Part shown: piece after piece, positions 7,667 through 16,189 of the stretch
Layout: every line of letters starts with the position of its first letter
Numbering within the stretch: the first letter of the stretch is position 1
Source: SZUA-254 sp031379665
GTDB taxonomy: Bacteria; Bacteroidota; Ignavibacteria; UBA10030; SZUA-254
NCBI GenBank assembly: GCA_031379665.1
Contig: JANNFI010000064.1
Coordinates: 22,297-86,296, forward strand
Reading direction: 5' to 3'
Length of the DNA stretch: 64,000 nucleotides
Translations under genes and position numbers: made by a program
Notes under the pieces: generated by a model
Told to the model about the DNA's origin: nothing
Seen by the model: only the letters and a program-made list of their open reading frames with translations
Database searches by the model: none

Positions 7667-10600
7667 ATGACAGGATTCAAAGACCTTCTCCGCAAGAAAA
7701 TCGTCGTATTTGACGGTGCTATGGGCACAAGCATTCAGACGCAGAACCCGAGCGCCGACGATTACGGCGGTGAACGGTATGCCGGATGCAACGAGTATCT
7801 TGTCATCAGCCGCCCTGAGATCGTCAGGAACGTCCACGCCGGTTTCCTGGAGGCCGGGGCCGACGTGATCGAGACCGACACCTTTGGCGCGACGTCGGTG
7901 GTCCTCGCGGAGTACGGCCTTGAGGGCAGGGTGTTCGAACTCAACCGGGCGGCGGCGGCGCTCGCCCGGGAGGTCGCCGACCAGTTTACGACCCCATCGC
8001 GGCCGAGGTTCGTCGCGGGGTCGATGGGCCCCACCACGAAGCTCCCGACGCTCGGCCACATCACCTTCAGCGCCCTCGAGCAGGCATTCTACGACCAGGC
8101 CCGCGGCCTGGCGGAAGGGGGCGTCGACCTCTTCGTCATCGAAACGTGCCAGGACATCCTGCAGGCGAAGGGGGCGCTGGCCGGGGTCAAACGATATTTC
8201 TCCGACGCGGGAAAAGTCCTCCCGGTGATCGTCTCGGTCACCGTCGAGCAGGCCGGTACGATGCTTCTGGGAACGGAAATCGCCGCGGCGCTGACTGCGC
8301 TCGAACCGTTCCAACCCGACATGATCGGGATGAACTGCGCCACCGGCCCGAAGGAGATGTCGGAGAGCATCCGCCACCTCTGCCGCCACAGTCCGGTCCC
8401 CGTCTTCGTGATGCCGAATGCCGGGATCCCCGAGAACGTTGGCGGGCTGGCGCACTACCACCTGACACCCGACGAACTTGTCCGGTACCTCCACCATTTC
8501 GTGACCGACCTCGGCGTCTCCGCCGTCGGGGGATGCTGCGGGACCACCCCGGAGCACATCAGGGCACTGGTGGCATCGGTGGGTTCCCTCGCGCCGCCCG
8601 ACCGGGTCTGGACCCCTGCGCCCGGGTGCTCGAGCCTCTACCAGCACGTGCCGTACCGCACGGCGCCCGCGCCCACCCTCATTGGCGAGCGCACCAACGC
8701 GAACGGCAGCCGAAAATTCCGAGACCTCCTGGCGGCCGAAGACTGGGAGGCGATGACGGCGATGGGGAAGGAACAGGCGAAGGAGGGGGCCCACCTCCTG
8801 GACGTCTGCGTGGCGTTCGTCGGGAGGGACGAGGCCCGCGACATGAAGGAATACGTCCCCCGGCTCAACACGCAGGTCACGCTTCCGCTGATGATCGACT
8901 CGACCGAACCTCCGGTCATCGAGGAAGCTTTGATGCGCATCTCGGGCAAGGCCGTCGTCAATTCGATCAACTTCGAGGACGGCGGTGAACGTCTGCACAA
9001 GGTCCTGGGGCTCTGCCGGAAGTACGGCGCAGCGGTGGTCGCGCTGACGATTGACGAAGAGGGGATGGCGAAATCGGTGGAACGCAAGGTCGCGATCGCC
9101 AGCCGGATCCTTGAAATAGCCACCGGGACCTACGGGATGCGGGAGAGCGACGTCATCTTCGATCCCCTGACGTTCACGCTCGGATCCGGGGACCCGGAAT
9201 TCCGCGAGGCCGGCCTCCACACTCTCAACGGCATTCGCGAAATCAAACGGCTCCACCCCGAGGTCCAGACGAGCCTCGGGGTGAGCAACATCTCCTTCGG
9301 CCTCTCCCCGGGTACCCGCCACGCCCTCAACAGCGTCTTCCTCCATTATGCCATCGAGGCCGGGCTTGATATGGCGATCGTCCACGCATCGAAAATCCTT
9401 CCCCTCTACCGGATCCCGGAAGAGGCGCGCGAGGTCTGTCGCAGGCTCATCTTCAACGAACACCCGGGGGGAGAGGACCCGCTCAAGCGGCTCCTCACGT
9501 TGTTCTCCACCGGAACGGCAGCCGTGCGTCCGGTACAGTCCGCCGACACCCCCGTGGAGGAGCGCCTGAAACGGCGGATCATCGATGGCGACAAGGTCGG
9601 GTTGAAGGAGGATCTGGACTCAGCACTGAAAACGAATTCGGCCCTCGACATTATTAACGTCATCCTCCTTGACGGGATGAAAACCGTCGGCGAGCTTTTC
9701 GGGAGCGGACAAATGCAGCTGCCGTTCGTCCTGCAGTCCGCGGAAGTGATGAAGACCGCAGTCGCCTACCTTGAGCAATTCATGGACAAGGCCGAGGCGA
9801 CGTCCAAGGGCACCATCGTCCTGGCGACGGTGAAGGGCGACGTCCACGACATCGGGAAGAACCTCGTGGACATCATCCTGACGAACAACGGCTACAAAGT
9901 GATCAACCTCGGCATCCAGTGCGCGCTCGAGAAGATGCTCCAGGCCTGGCGAGACCACGGGGCGGACGCGATCGGGATGTCCGGGCTCCTGGTGAAGTCC
10001 ACCCTCATTATGAAGGAAAACCTCGAGGTGCTCAGGGAGAGGGACCTCGCCATCCCGGTGATCCTCGGCGGAGCCGCCCTCACCCGCCGGTACGTGGAAT
10101 CGGACCTGAACGCGATCCATCCGGGGAGGGTGTTCTACGCCCGCGACGCATTCGACGGCCTCAGGTTGATGGAGCGGATCGGGGCCGGGCTCGAAACGCC
10201 GGCGCCTGCCGGTGGGACGGTGGACGACGCGGCAAGTGTTGCGGCGGCGGAGAGTGACGACCCCGGGACCGGATACGAGGCGAAAATCATGCTGGCAACG
10301 ACCGACGTCGACGCGACGGTCCCCGTCAGGGTGCTCCGGCAGGCCACGATCCCCTCGGTGCCGTTCTTCGGGACGAAGGTAGTCCGGGACATTCCCCTGC
10401 GGGAGGTATACCGCTATATCAATGAGATCGCGCTCATCCGCGGTCAATGGCAGGTGAAAAAGGGAAAACTGTCGCCGGATGAATACCGGCGGATCCTCGA
10501 TGAAAAAATCCATCCGGCGCTACGGCAACTGCAGGAGGAGGCGGAGCGCGAACGGCTGCTCCGTCCCGACGTCGTGTACGGGTATTATCCCTGTCGCTCC

Positions 10601-11185
10601 GAAGGCGACGACCTCGTCGTCTTCGCGCCCGACGGGAACACCGACCCGTCAGAACCTTGGGATCCGGGACGGGGCGCTCCGCTGAAGGAAGTCGTCCGGT
10701 TCACGTTTCCGCGGCAACAGAAGGACCGTCGGCTGAACATCGCCGATTTTTTCATCCCGGGCGCGGGCGGCGAGTACGACGTCCTCGGTATCCAGCTTGT
10801 CACCGTCGGGTTGAGGGCGTCGGAACACGCGAAGTCCCTCTTCGACTCGAACCGCTACCAGGAATACCTCTATTTCCACGGCCTGAGCGTGGAGACGGCC
10901 GAGGGTCTGGCGGAGTACTGGCACAAAGTCGTCCGGGGTGAAATGGGTATCGGTGGGGAGGACGCCCCGGAGATCAAGAAGCTGTTCGGTCAGAAGTACA
11001 GGGGATCCCGGTACAGTTTTGGATACCCAGCCTGTCCGGCGCTGGAGGACCAGGAAAAGCTGTTCGTCCTGCTCAAACCGGAGAGGATCGGGGTATCGCT
11101 GACGGAAGAGTTTCAGCTGGTCCCGGAACAATCAACCACCGCCATCATCGTCCATCACCCGGATGCGCGGTATTTCACCATTTGA
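7667..11185 (+). CDS. metH: Cobalamin-dependent methionine synthase
   Basis: A 1172-residue full-length MetH, transferring the methyl group of methyltetrahydrofolate to homocysteine via cobalamin. Domains in order: homocysteine-binding barrel (1-325) with zinc ligands Cys224, Cys290 and Cys291; pterin-binding barrel (about 335-620, LIGERTNANGSRKF); cap (about 635-715); B12-binding Rossmann domain with DVHDIGKN (axial His727); and AdoMet reactivation domain (about 900-1172, ending with GYPACPALEDQ). The gene has no ribosome binding site, and a TATCTT lies at 7654-7659, seven bases before the ATG. No riboswitch precedes it, although the organism has a B12 riboswitch 7 kb upstream. Confidence 0.97.
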   Translation: MTGFKDLLRKKIVVFDGAMGTSIQTQNPSADDYGGERYAGCNEYLVISRPEIVRNVHAGFLEAGADVIETDTFGATSVVLAEYGLEGRVFELNRAAAALAREVADQFTTPSRPRFVAGSMGPTTKLPTLGHITFSALEQAFYDQARGLAEGGVDLFVIETCQDILQAKGALAGVKRYFSDAGKVLPVIVSVTVEQAGTMLLGTEIAAALTALEPFQPDMIGMNCATGPKEMSESIRHLCRHSPVPVFVMPNAGIPENVGGLAHYHLTPDELVRYLHHFVTDLGVSAVGGCCGTTPEHIRALVASVGSLAPPDRVWTPAPGCSSLYQHVPYRTAPAPTLIGERTNANGSRKFRDLLAAEDWEAMTAMGKEQAKEGAHLLDVCVAFVGRDEARDMKEYVPRLNTQVTLPLMIDSTEPPVIEEALMRISGKAVVNSINFEDGGERLHKVLGLCRKYGAAVVALTIDEEGMAKSVERKVAIASRILEIATGTYGMRESDVIFDPLTFTLGSGDPEFREAGLHTLNGIREIKRLHPEVQTSLGVSNISFGLSPGTRHALNSVFLHYAIEAGLDMAIVHASKILPLYRIPEEAREVCRRLIFNEHPGGEDPLKRLLTLFSTGTAAVRPVQSADTPVEERLKRRIIDGDKVGLKEDLDSALKTNSALDIINVILLDGMKTVGELFGSGQMQLPFVLQSAEVMKTAVAYLEQFMDKAEATSKGTIVLATVKGDVHDIGKNLVDIILTNNGYKVINLGIQCALEKMLQAWRDHGADAIGMSGLLVKSTLIMKENLEVLRERDLAIPVILGGAALTRRYVESDLNAIHPGRVFYARDAFDGLRLMERIGAGLETPAPAGGTVDDAASVAAAESDDPGTGYEAKIMLATTDVDATVPVRVLRQATIPSVPFFGTKVVRDIPLREVYRYINEIALIRGQWQVKKGKLSPDEYRRILDEKIHPALRQLQEEAERERLLRPDVVYGYYPCRSEGDDLVVFAPDGNTDPSEPWDPGRGAPLKEVVRFTFPRQQKDRRLNIADFFIPGAGGEYDVLGIQLVTVGLRASEHAKSLFDSNRYQEYLYFHGLSVETAEGLAEYWHKVVRGEMGIGGEDAPEIKKLFGQKYRGSRYSFGYPACPALEDQEKLFVLLKPERIGVSLTEEFQLVPEQSTTAIIVHHPDARYFTI

Positions 11186-11201
11186 GGGGCCCCTATAGGC
11201 T

Positions 11202-11230
11202 TTGGAAAATCCATGGGATTTCCCTATAAT
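11202..11230 (+). promoter_or_regulatory. Possible promoter at the head of the DUF309 gene
   Basis: TTGGAA (11202-11207) and a perfect TATAAT (11225-11230) are 17 bases apart. The -10 element ends only three bases before the ATG at 11234, so a transcript would be leaderless or nearly so, or would serve the ferredoxin gene downstream. Confidence 0.45.
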
Positions 11231-11233
11231 TTA

Positions 11234-11614
11234 ATGAAGACGGTCGATAACGCTGAGTTTTACCGGGGGATCGAGGAATTCAACGGCGGACGGTATTTCG
11301 AATGCCACGACACCCTCGAAGCGCTCTGGGTGCTCACCTCAGGAGAGGAGAGACGATTTCTCCAGGGTTTGATCCAGGTCTCGGTGGGTTTCTACCACTT
11401 CTTCAACGCGAACCACAGCGGGGCGTTGAGCCAGTGGGGGAAGGGGACCGGTAAACTGCGGGAGTTCGCGCCCGCGTACGCGGGGATCGATATCGACGCG
11501 TTGCTCCGGAGCATTAGTGACTGGACGGCGGTTGCGTCGAGAGCGCTCTTCGGGGAGATCGTCCCGACGGATAATTTGAAAACACCAACTTTAGACATTC
11601 ACCACAACAGTTAA
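11234..11614 (+). CDS. DUF309 family protein
   Basis: A 126-residue protein of the DUF309 family, recognised by FYRGIEEFNGGRYFECHDTL, then LEALW, FLQGLIQVSVGFYHF and N-x-x-GAL. The conserved His and Glu residues of the family are present. Its molecular function is unknown. Two starts are possible: ATG 11234, used here because it leaves the N-terminus expected for the family, and ATG 11213, which overlaps the predicted promoter. It lies between metH and a ferredoxin gene with short gaps, and no functional link can be read from that. Confidence 0.8.
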   Translation: MKTVDNAEFYRGIEEFNGGRYFECHDTLEALWVLTSGEERRFLQGLIQVSVGFYHFFNANHSGALSQWGKGTGKLREFAPAYAGIDIDALLRSISDWTAVASRALFGEIVPTDNLKTPTLDIHHNS

Positions 11615-11625
11615 CGGAGAGAACC

Positions 11626-11964
11626 ATGGCCACAATGATCACGGAAGAGTGCATCAATTGCGGGGCGTGCGAGCCCGAATGCCCGAACACCGCAATCTAT
11701 GCCGGGGGCGTCAATTGGGATATGAACGGCGCGTCCAACCCGGCCCTCTCGGCGGAATTTTACTATATCGTCCCCGAGAAGTGCACGGAATGCGTCGGGC
11801 ACTTCGATCAGGAACAGTGCGCGGCGGTCTGCCCGGTCGATTGCTGCGTGGCGGACCCCAACAGGGTGGAACCCGAAGAAGATCTTTATGTCAGGGCGAA
11901 GCAGCTCCATCCCTCGAAGGAGTTCGCTGAACTCTCCGCCACCACCTCACACTTCAGAAAATAA
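11626..11964 (+). CDS. YfhL-type 4Fe-4S dicluster ferredoxin
   Basis: A 112-residue ferredoxin. Cluster ligands are arranged as CINCGACEPECP near the N-terminus and CTECVGHFDQEQCAAVCPVDC in the middle, with the insertion between Cys pairs that is typical of the YfhL/Alvin group of 2[4Fe-4S] ferredoxins. It carries low-potential electrons in the cytoplasm. GGAGAG stands six bases before the ATG, the strongest ribosome binding site in this region. An intrinsic terminator follows. Possible users in the neighbourhood include the iron-sulfur enzyme QueG, but this is only positional. Confidence 0.93.
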   Translation: MATMITEECINCGACEPECPNTAIYAGGVNWDMNGASNPALSAEFYYIVPEKCTECVGHFDQEQCAAVCPVDCCVADPNRVEPEEDLYVRAKQLHPSKEFAELSATTSHFRK

Positions 11965-11985
11965 GTCCCGGACATCACGGGAGCG

Positions 11986-12020
11986 AGGTCGGTTGGACCG
12001 GGGGTTCAACCGACCTTTTT
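11986..12020 (+). terminator. Intrinsic terminator after the ferredoxin gene
   Basis: AGGTCGGTTG (11986-11995) pairs perfectly with CAACCGACCT (12007-12016), followed by TTTTT (to 12020). The next gene starts at 12028, only seven bases past the T-run, so its transcription must either read through or initiate within this structure. Confidence 0.85.
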
Positions 12021-12027
12021 CATTACA

Positions 12028-12873
12028 ATGAAGATAGGCCCGTACACCATCGATCCGGTCGAGACCGGACGGTTCGCCCTCGACGGCGGCGCCATGTTCG
12101 GGGTCGTCCCCAAACCCCTCTGGAGCAGGACGAACCCGTCCGATGACCGCAACAGGATTACGCTGGCCGCGCGGGCGCTCCTGCTGCGCGACGGCAGGCG
12201 CACCATCCTCGTGGACAACGGCAACGGGTCTAAATTCAACGACAAGCTTCGTGACATCTACCGCCTCGACACCACCGGCTCGGAGCTACGCTCGTCACTC
12301 GCGTCGCTCGGCGTCACGCCGGAAGCCGTCACCGACGTGATCCTGACCCATCTCCACTTCGACCACGCCGGCGGATCGACGCTCCTCGTGAACGGGAAGG
12401 CCGTCCCCGCGTTCCCCAACGCGAAATATTATGTCCAGCAGGAGCACTGGATGCAGGCGATGAATCCAACCCCGAAGGACCGCGCGAGCTTCTTCCCCGA
12501 CGACTTCCTGCCGCTGAAGGAAGCCGGCGTCCTGGAGTTCACCGACGGCGAAGGAGAACTCTTCCCCGGGGTCAGCGTCCTCGTGATGAACGGACATACG
12601 GCCGCGCAACAACTCCCGCTGATCTCCGACGGGACGACAACCCTTTTATTCTGCTGCGACCTTTTCCCCACCACCGCCCACCTCCCGCTGCCGTACGTAA
12701 TGGCGTACGACCTCCGGCCCCTGACGACGCTCTCGGAGAAGGAAACAGTCCTTGAGCGGGCCGCGGCGGAGAAATGGGTGCTTTTCTTCGAACACGACCC
12801 CGACACCGTTGCCTGCACCGTCAAGCGGGGCGAGAAGGGGATCGGGATCGATACACCCGTCCGAATCGGGTGA
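12028..12873 (+). CDS. Metallo-beta-lactamase-fold hydrolase
   Basis: A 281-residue MBL-fold protein with the zinc motif THLHFDHAGG (His108, His110, Asp112, His113). It has the N-terminal signature LDGGAMFGVVPKPLW seen in a group of lactonase/quorum-quenching-like hydrolases. A later His (MNGHTAAQQ) and an Asp (CCDLFPT) supply further metal ligands. The substrate cannot be named. The start lies seven bases after a terminator T-run without a ribosome binding site. Its stop overlaps the GTG of the Rieske gene (GTGA), so the two are translationally coupled. Confidence 0.85.
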   Translation: MKIGPYTIDPVETGRFALDGGAMFGVVPKPLWSRTNPSDDRNRITLAARALLLRDGRRTILVDNGNGSKFNDKLRDIYRLDTTGSELRSSLASLGVTPEAVTDVILTHLHFDHAGGSTLLVNGKAVPAFPNAKYYVQQEHWMQAMNPTPKDRASFFPDDFLPLKEAGVLEFTDGEGELFPGVSVLVMNGHTAAQQLPLISDGTTTLLFCCDLFPTTAHLPLPYVMAYDLRPLTTLSEKETVLERAAAEKWVLFFEHDPDTVACTVKRGEKGIGIDTPVRIG

Positions 12874-13202
12874 ACCGGGAACACCCGTTGCACAGCCAAC
12901 GCTCCATCCGCGTCGCTTCGACTCACGACCTCGCCCGCGGACTTCAGCACCGGGTGCGGACGGAGGGATTTGACCTGTTCCTGGTGATGGTCGATGGGGT
13001 GGTGTATGCCTGCGACAACACCTGCGCACACCAGCATTTCGCCGAGCTCCACATCGGGAGGCTCAGCGGATGCCTGGTCACCTGCCCCAGGCACGGTTGG
13101 ACATACGACATCCGGACGGGCGATTCGACCACCGGAGAGGGCCGAATCGGGACGTACCCGGTTTCGGTCCGGGGCGACGACGTGTTCGTCGACCTTCCAT
13201 AA
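12870..13202 (+). CDS. Rieske [2Fe-2S] ferredoxin
   Basis: A 110-residue soluble Rieske protein of the non-heme oxygenase ferredoxin type. Ligands are C-A-H (NTCAHQHF) and C-P-x-H (TCPRHGW), separated by the 17-residue spacing typical of this class. The start is inferred as GTG 12870 because it overlaps the upstream stop (GTGA) and gives a normal-length protein; the frame is open further upstream but inside the hydrolase gene. It probably passes electrons to an oxygenase or reductase that is not visible in the window. queG begins 37 bases later. Confidence 0.85.
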   Translation: MNREHPLHSQRSIRVASTHDLARGLQHRVRTEGFDLFLVMVDGVVYACDNTCAHQHFAELHIGRLSGCLVTCPRHGWTYDIRTGDSTTGEGRIGTYPVSVRGDDVFVDLP

Positions 13203-13239
13203 TGCTGGTCAGCGCCACAACAGGGACGGGGCCGAAAGG

Positions 13240-14205
13240 ATGAACGATCTCAAGGACTACATTCGTCGACACTCGCGCGAGCTCGGTATCGACATGGTGG
13301 GTTTCGCGGCGGTTGAGGATCGCGGCCCGGAGGGAGACAGGCTGGCGCAGTGGCTCTCGGAAGGGTGCCACGGGACGATGGCGTGGATGGAAAAAAACCG
13401 TGAACGCCGTTCCGACCCGGGGCTCCTCCTCGACGGAGTCAGGACCATCGTTTCGGTGGGGCTCAATTACCAGACACCGCACGCTCATCCCGACACCCCT
13501 GGGACGGGAAAAGTATCGCGGTACGCGTGGGGCGATGATTACCACGAGGTCCTCGGCCGAAGGCTCGACGCTCTCCTGGCGGGAATACGGGACCGTTTCC
13601 CTGAAGTTCAGGGGAAGGTGTACGTCGATACCGGTCCGGTGATGGAGAAGGCGTGGGCGCAGCGCGCGGGCCTCGGGTGGCAGGGGAAACACACGAACCT
13701 CATCTCGCGGGAACACGGGTCGTGGCTCTTCCTCGGAGAGATCCTCCTGACCGCGGAAATCGAACCGGACGTCCCCGAGACCGACCACTGCGGGAATTGC
13801 ACGCTCTGCATCGAGGCCTGCCCGACCGGAGCGATCACCGGGCCGTACCTGCTCGACGCCCGGCTCTGCATCTCGTACGTCACCATCGAACACCGGGGCC
13901 CGATCCCCGACGATGTCACCGGCCGGCTCGATGGATGGCTTTACGGGTGCGACGTGTGCCAGGACGTCTGCCCGTGGAACGAACGCGCGGCGGACTGCGG
14001 CGAACCGGCCTTCGAACCGCGGAAGGGCAACGTGGCCCGGGACCTCAAAGAGGTCCTGGCGATGAGCGCCGAAGAGTTCCGATCGGCGTTCAGGAAGAGC
14101 CCCATTCGGCGGGCGAAGCTCGAAGGCCTCAAGCGCACGGCGCTCTCGCTGCTCGAGGCCGGACGACAAACCGAACAGACCAACAAGGAAGACAATGGAA
14201 CATAA
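13240..14205 (+). CDS. queG: Epoxyqueuosine reductase
   Basis: A 321-residue enzyme performing the last step of queuosine synthesis in tRNA, reducing epoxyqueuosine with cobalamin and two [4Fe-4S] clusters. The cluster motifs CGNCTLCIEACPTGAI and CDVCQDVCPWNER are both intact, and MEKNRERRSDPG matches the family N-terminal domain. The start at 13240 (preceded by GAAAGG) is chosen over an ATG at 12994 inside the Rieske gene. The last 11 bases overlap trxB. It is the second cobalamin-dependent enzyme in the window besides MetH. Confidence 0.95.
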   Translation: MNDLKDYIRRHSRELGIDMVGFAAVEDRGPEGDRLAQWLSEGCHGTMAWMEKNRERRSDPGLLLDGVRTIVSVGLNYQTPHAHPDTPGTGKVSRYAWGDDYHEVLGRRLDALLAGIRDRFPEVQGKVYVDTGPVMEKAWAQRAGLGWQGKHTNLISREHGSWLFLGEILLTAEIEPDVPETDHCGNCTLCIEACPTGAITGPYLLDARLCISYVTIEHRGPIPDDVTGRLDGWLYGCDVCQDVCPWNERAADCGEPAFEPRKGNVARDLKEVLAMSAEEFRSAFRKSPIRRAKLEGLKRTALSLLEAGRQTEQTNKEDNGT

Positions 14206-15136
14206 GCACAGCGTCCTCATCATCGGCTCCGGCCCGGCGGGACTCACAGCGGCGCTCTACGCCGCGCGCGCAAATTTCAAGCCCGTGGTCTTCGAGGGCA
14301 TCCAGCCAGGGGGTCAGCTCACCATCACCACCGACGTCGAAAATTACCCCGGCTTCCCTGATGGGATCCTGGGCCCACAGTTGATGGACCTCTTCAGGAA
14401 ACAGGCGCAACGGTTCGACGCGAAGATGCTCTTCCAGGACGTCACGAAGGTCGATTTCGGGTCCCGGCCGTTCAGGATATGGTCGAACGACGAACTACAC
14501 CTTGCTGACTCGGTCATCATCGCCACCGGCGCGTCCGCGAAGTGGCTTGGGATCCCGTCCGAACAACGATATATGGGTCACGGGGTCTCAGCCTGCGCCA
14601 CCTGCGACGGGTTCTTCTTCCGGGGGCTCGAGGTCGCCGTGGTCGGGGGGGGCGACACGGCGATGGAAGAGGCGAATTTCCTCACCCGATTCGCGACGAA
14701 GGTCACCATCATCCACCGGCGGGACCGGTTGCGGGCGTCGAAGATCATGCAGGACCGGACCCTCGCCAACCCGAAGATCGCCGTGATGTACGACTCGATG
14801 ATCGAGGAGATCGTCGGGAAGGAAGAGAACGGCAGGAAGGGTGTGACCGGGATGAGGGTCAGGAACGTCAGGACCGGGTCGATCGCCGAAGTCCGGACCG
14901 ACGGGGTCTTCATGGGTATCGGCCATCAACCGAACACACGGCTCTTCAACGGGCAGATCGACCTCACCGAGGGCGGGTACATCGCCGTGGCGGCGGGAAC
15001 GACAAGGACGAACATCCCGGGCGTATTCGCCGCGGGCGACGTCGCCGATCCGTCCTACCGACAGGCCGTCACCGCCGCGGGAACCGGGTGCATGGCCGCA
15101 ATGGACGCCGAACGATTCCTGGAATCGTCTCACTGA
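14195..15136 (+). CDS. trxB: Thioredoxin reductase
   Basis: A 313-residue low-molecular-weight flavoprotein that reduces thioredoxin with NADPH. It shows the FAD site GSGPAGLTAAL, the redox pair CATC (Cys134, Cys137), the NADPH-binding VGGGDTAMEEA and HRRDRLRAS motifs, and the C-terminal FAD motif GVFAAGDVADPSYRQ. AAGGA lies upstream of the ATG, inside the end of queG, and the 11-base overlap indicates coupled translation. No thioredoxin gene lies beside it. Confidence 0.95.
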   Translation: MEHKHSVLIIGSGPAGLTAALYAARANFKPVVFEGIQPGGQLTITTDVENYPGFPDGILGPQLMDLFRKQAQRFDAKMLFQDVTKVDFGSRPFRIWSNDELHLADSVIIATGASAKWLGIPSEQRYMGHGVSACATCDGFFFRGLEVAVVGGGDTAMEEANFLTRFATKVTIIHRRDRLRASKIMQDRTLANPKIAVMYDSMIEEIVGKEENGRKGVTGMRVRNVRTGSIAEVRTDGVFMGIGHQPNTRLFNGQIDLTEGGYIAVAAGTTRTNIPGVFAAGDVADPSYRQAVTAAGTGCMAAMDAERFLESSH

Positions 15137-15284
15137 CAGGGCATCGCATTCTGTCATGTAGTAATGGCGCGATCTTGCCATCGTGTCGGCCCAGCCTGAA
15201 ATATTGAATCCAATCGACTGTCACTCTGTCAAGCGACGACGGGGGTGAACCTCCCGGCGGCGCGCTGTTGCGCTCTGGCCGCTC

Positions 15285-15300
15285 TGGCACAGGAGTTGTG
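15285..15300 (+). promoter_or_regulatory. Sigma-54-like -24/-12 promoter before hsp20
   Basis: TGGCAC (15285-15290) followed after five bases by TTGTG (15296-15300) fits the TGGCAC-N5-TTGCW pattern, except that the -12 GC is GT. It lies 69 bases upstream of the hsp20 ATG in a 232-base intergenic region that also contains a direct repeat of TGTCA around 15220-15232. No good sigma-70 promoter was found in this gap. The call rests on the motif alone. Confidence 0.4.
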
Positions 15301-15368
15301 ATTGATATCATCAGAGCACGGACACAATCAGTCAACGACAACCTCAAACATAAAAGGAGTCTGAGAAT

Positions 15369-15848
15369 ATGACAGTCATCCATTGCACACCGGTTCGTGA
15401 CGTTCGGCGCTGGACGCCCGTCACTGACCTCACGGCGGAAATCCAAAAGATGGAGAAGGATTTCGACCGGATCTTCGATCGTACCACCGGCGCCCTTGGC
15501 GCCGACGTCCGCACTGACGCGATTAGTCCCAGGCTGGACGTCACCGAGAACGAGGACGGGTTCACCATACAGGTCGAGTTGCCCGGCGTCGAGAAAAAGG
15601 ACGTGAAAATCACGGTGACCAACGGCGTCCTCTCCGTCAGCGGGGAGAAAAAGCCGCACAACGAAGGGAAGGGGGTTACCCTCCACAGGGCCGAGAGGTC
15701 GTTCGGCACCTTCGAACGCTCCTTCACACTGCCGCCGGCGGCACAGAGCGATAAGATCGGGGCGACATTTTCCAACGGAGTCCTCACTCTTACCGTCCCC
15801 AAGCCGGAACAGGCGAAACCACGTGAAATCGAAGTCACAGTGAAATAA
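15369..15848 (+). CDS. Small heat-shock protein, Hsp20 family
   Basis: A 159-residue ATP-independent holdase chaperone. The alpha-crystallin domain occupies about residues 50-145, with RLDVTENEDGFTIQVELPGV, DVKITVTNGVLSVSGEK and the closing GATFSNGVLTLTVPKPE, containing the family A-x-x-x-N-G-V-L motif. A short charged N-terminal arm precedes it, and the C-terminal I-x-V motif is present (IEVTV). AAAAGGAG precedes the ATG. The gene is monocistronic, with its own upstream promoter region and an intrinsic terminator downstream. Confidence 0.95.
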   Translation: MTVIHCTPVRDVRRWTPVTDLTAEIQKMEKDFDRIFDRTTGALGADVRTDAISPRLDVTENEDGFTIQVELPGVEKKDVKITVTNGVLSVSGEKKPHNEGKGVTLHRAERSFGTFERSFTLPPAAQSDKIGATFSNGVLTLTVPKPEQAKPREIEVTVK

Positions 15849-15871
15849 TCGCCCCACCCGACGGCCCCCCG

Positions 15872-15904
15872 GGCGCACCGGCCCACGATGCCGGTGCGCC
15901 TTTT
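15872..15904 (+). terminator. Intrinsic terminator of hsp20
   Basis: GGCGCACCGG (15872-15881) pairs perfectly with CCGGTGCGCC (15891-15900), followed by TTTT and a T-rich tail. Confidence 0.92.
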
Positions 15905-15952
15905 GTATTTTCCGGATGCCAAAATGCCCGTTGATGCGCGCAAAACGAGATG

Positions 15953-15981
15953 TTGACTTTTGGCGTGCATTTTCGTATAAT
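15953..15981 (+). promoter_or_regulatory. Near-consensus sigma-70 promoter of the HU gene
   Basis: TTGACT (15953-15958) and TATAAT (15976-15981) are 17 bases apart, the best promoter in the window. The predicted start near 15988 leaves a leader of about 200 bases before HU. The rest of this 341-base gap holds the hsp20 terminator and a small open frame. Confidence 0.85.
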
Positions 15982-16030
15982 TAGGCGAATTTTAAACAGG
16001 TTATAGGTATCGTTTCATGAATAGAATTCG

Positions 16031-16177
16031 ATGAAATCCGGATACCTTGAGAAAATCGATAAAGTTGGCCGATCCATTATACCTCTGCACGACGCGCGAC
16101 TGCAGTGCGCTTCCTCAGTCCTTTCTGACGGGCATTCGTACGTCAGCCTCGAAGGCGGATCATGTTACATCACCTAA
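16031..16177 (+). CDS. Possible 48-codon upstream ORF in the HU leader
   Basis: An ATG-started frame of 48 codons (MKSGYLEKIDKVGRSIIP and onward, ending GGSCYIT) lies between the HU promoter and the HU gene. Its TAA (16175-16177) overlaps the AAGGAG (16176-16181) that serves HU, so translation of the two would be coupled. It has no clear ribosome binding site and no recognised homology. It may be a leader peptide or chance. Confidence 0.25.
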   Translation: MKSGYLEKIDKVGRSIIPLHDARLQCASSVLSDGHSYVSLEGGSCYIT

Positions 16178-16189
16178 GGAGAGATAACG

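Noticed and set aside
7589..9463. A 624-codon open frame on the minus strand opposite metH
   Set aside because: A shadow of GC-rich third positions in metH; the composition is unlike a real protein and there is no ribosome binding site.
12774..12870. An earlier ATG for the Rieske protein
   Set aside because: The frame is open into the hydrolase gene, but those residues are not Rieske-like, and the GTG overlapping the hydrolase stop gives a normal-length protein.
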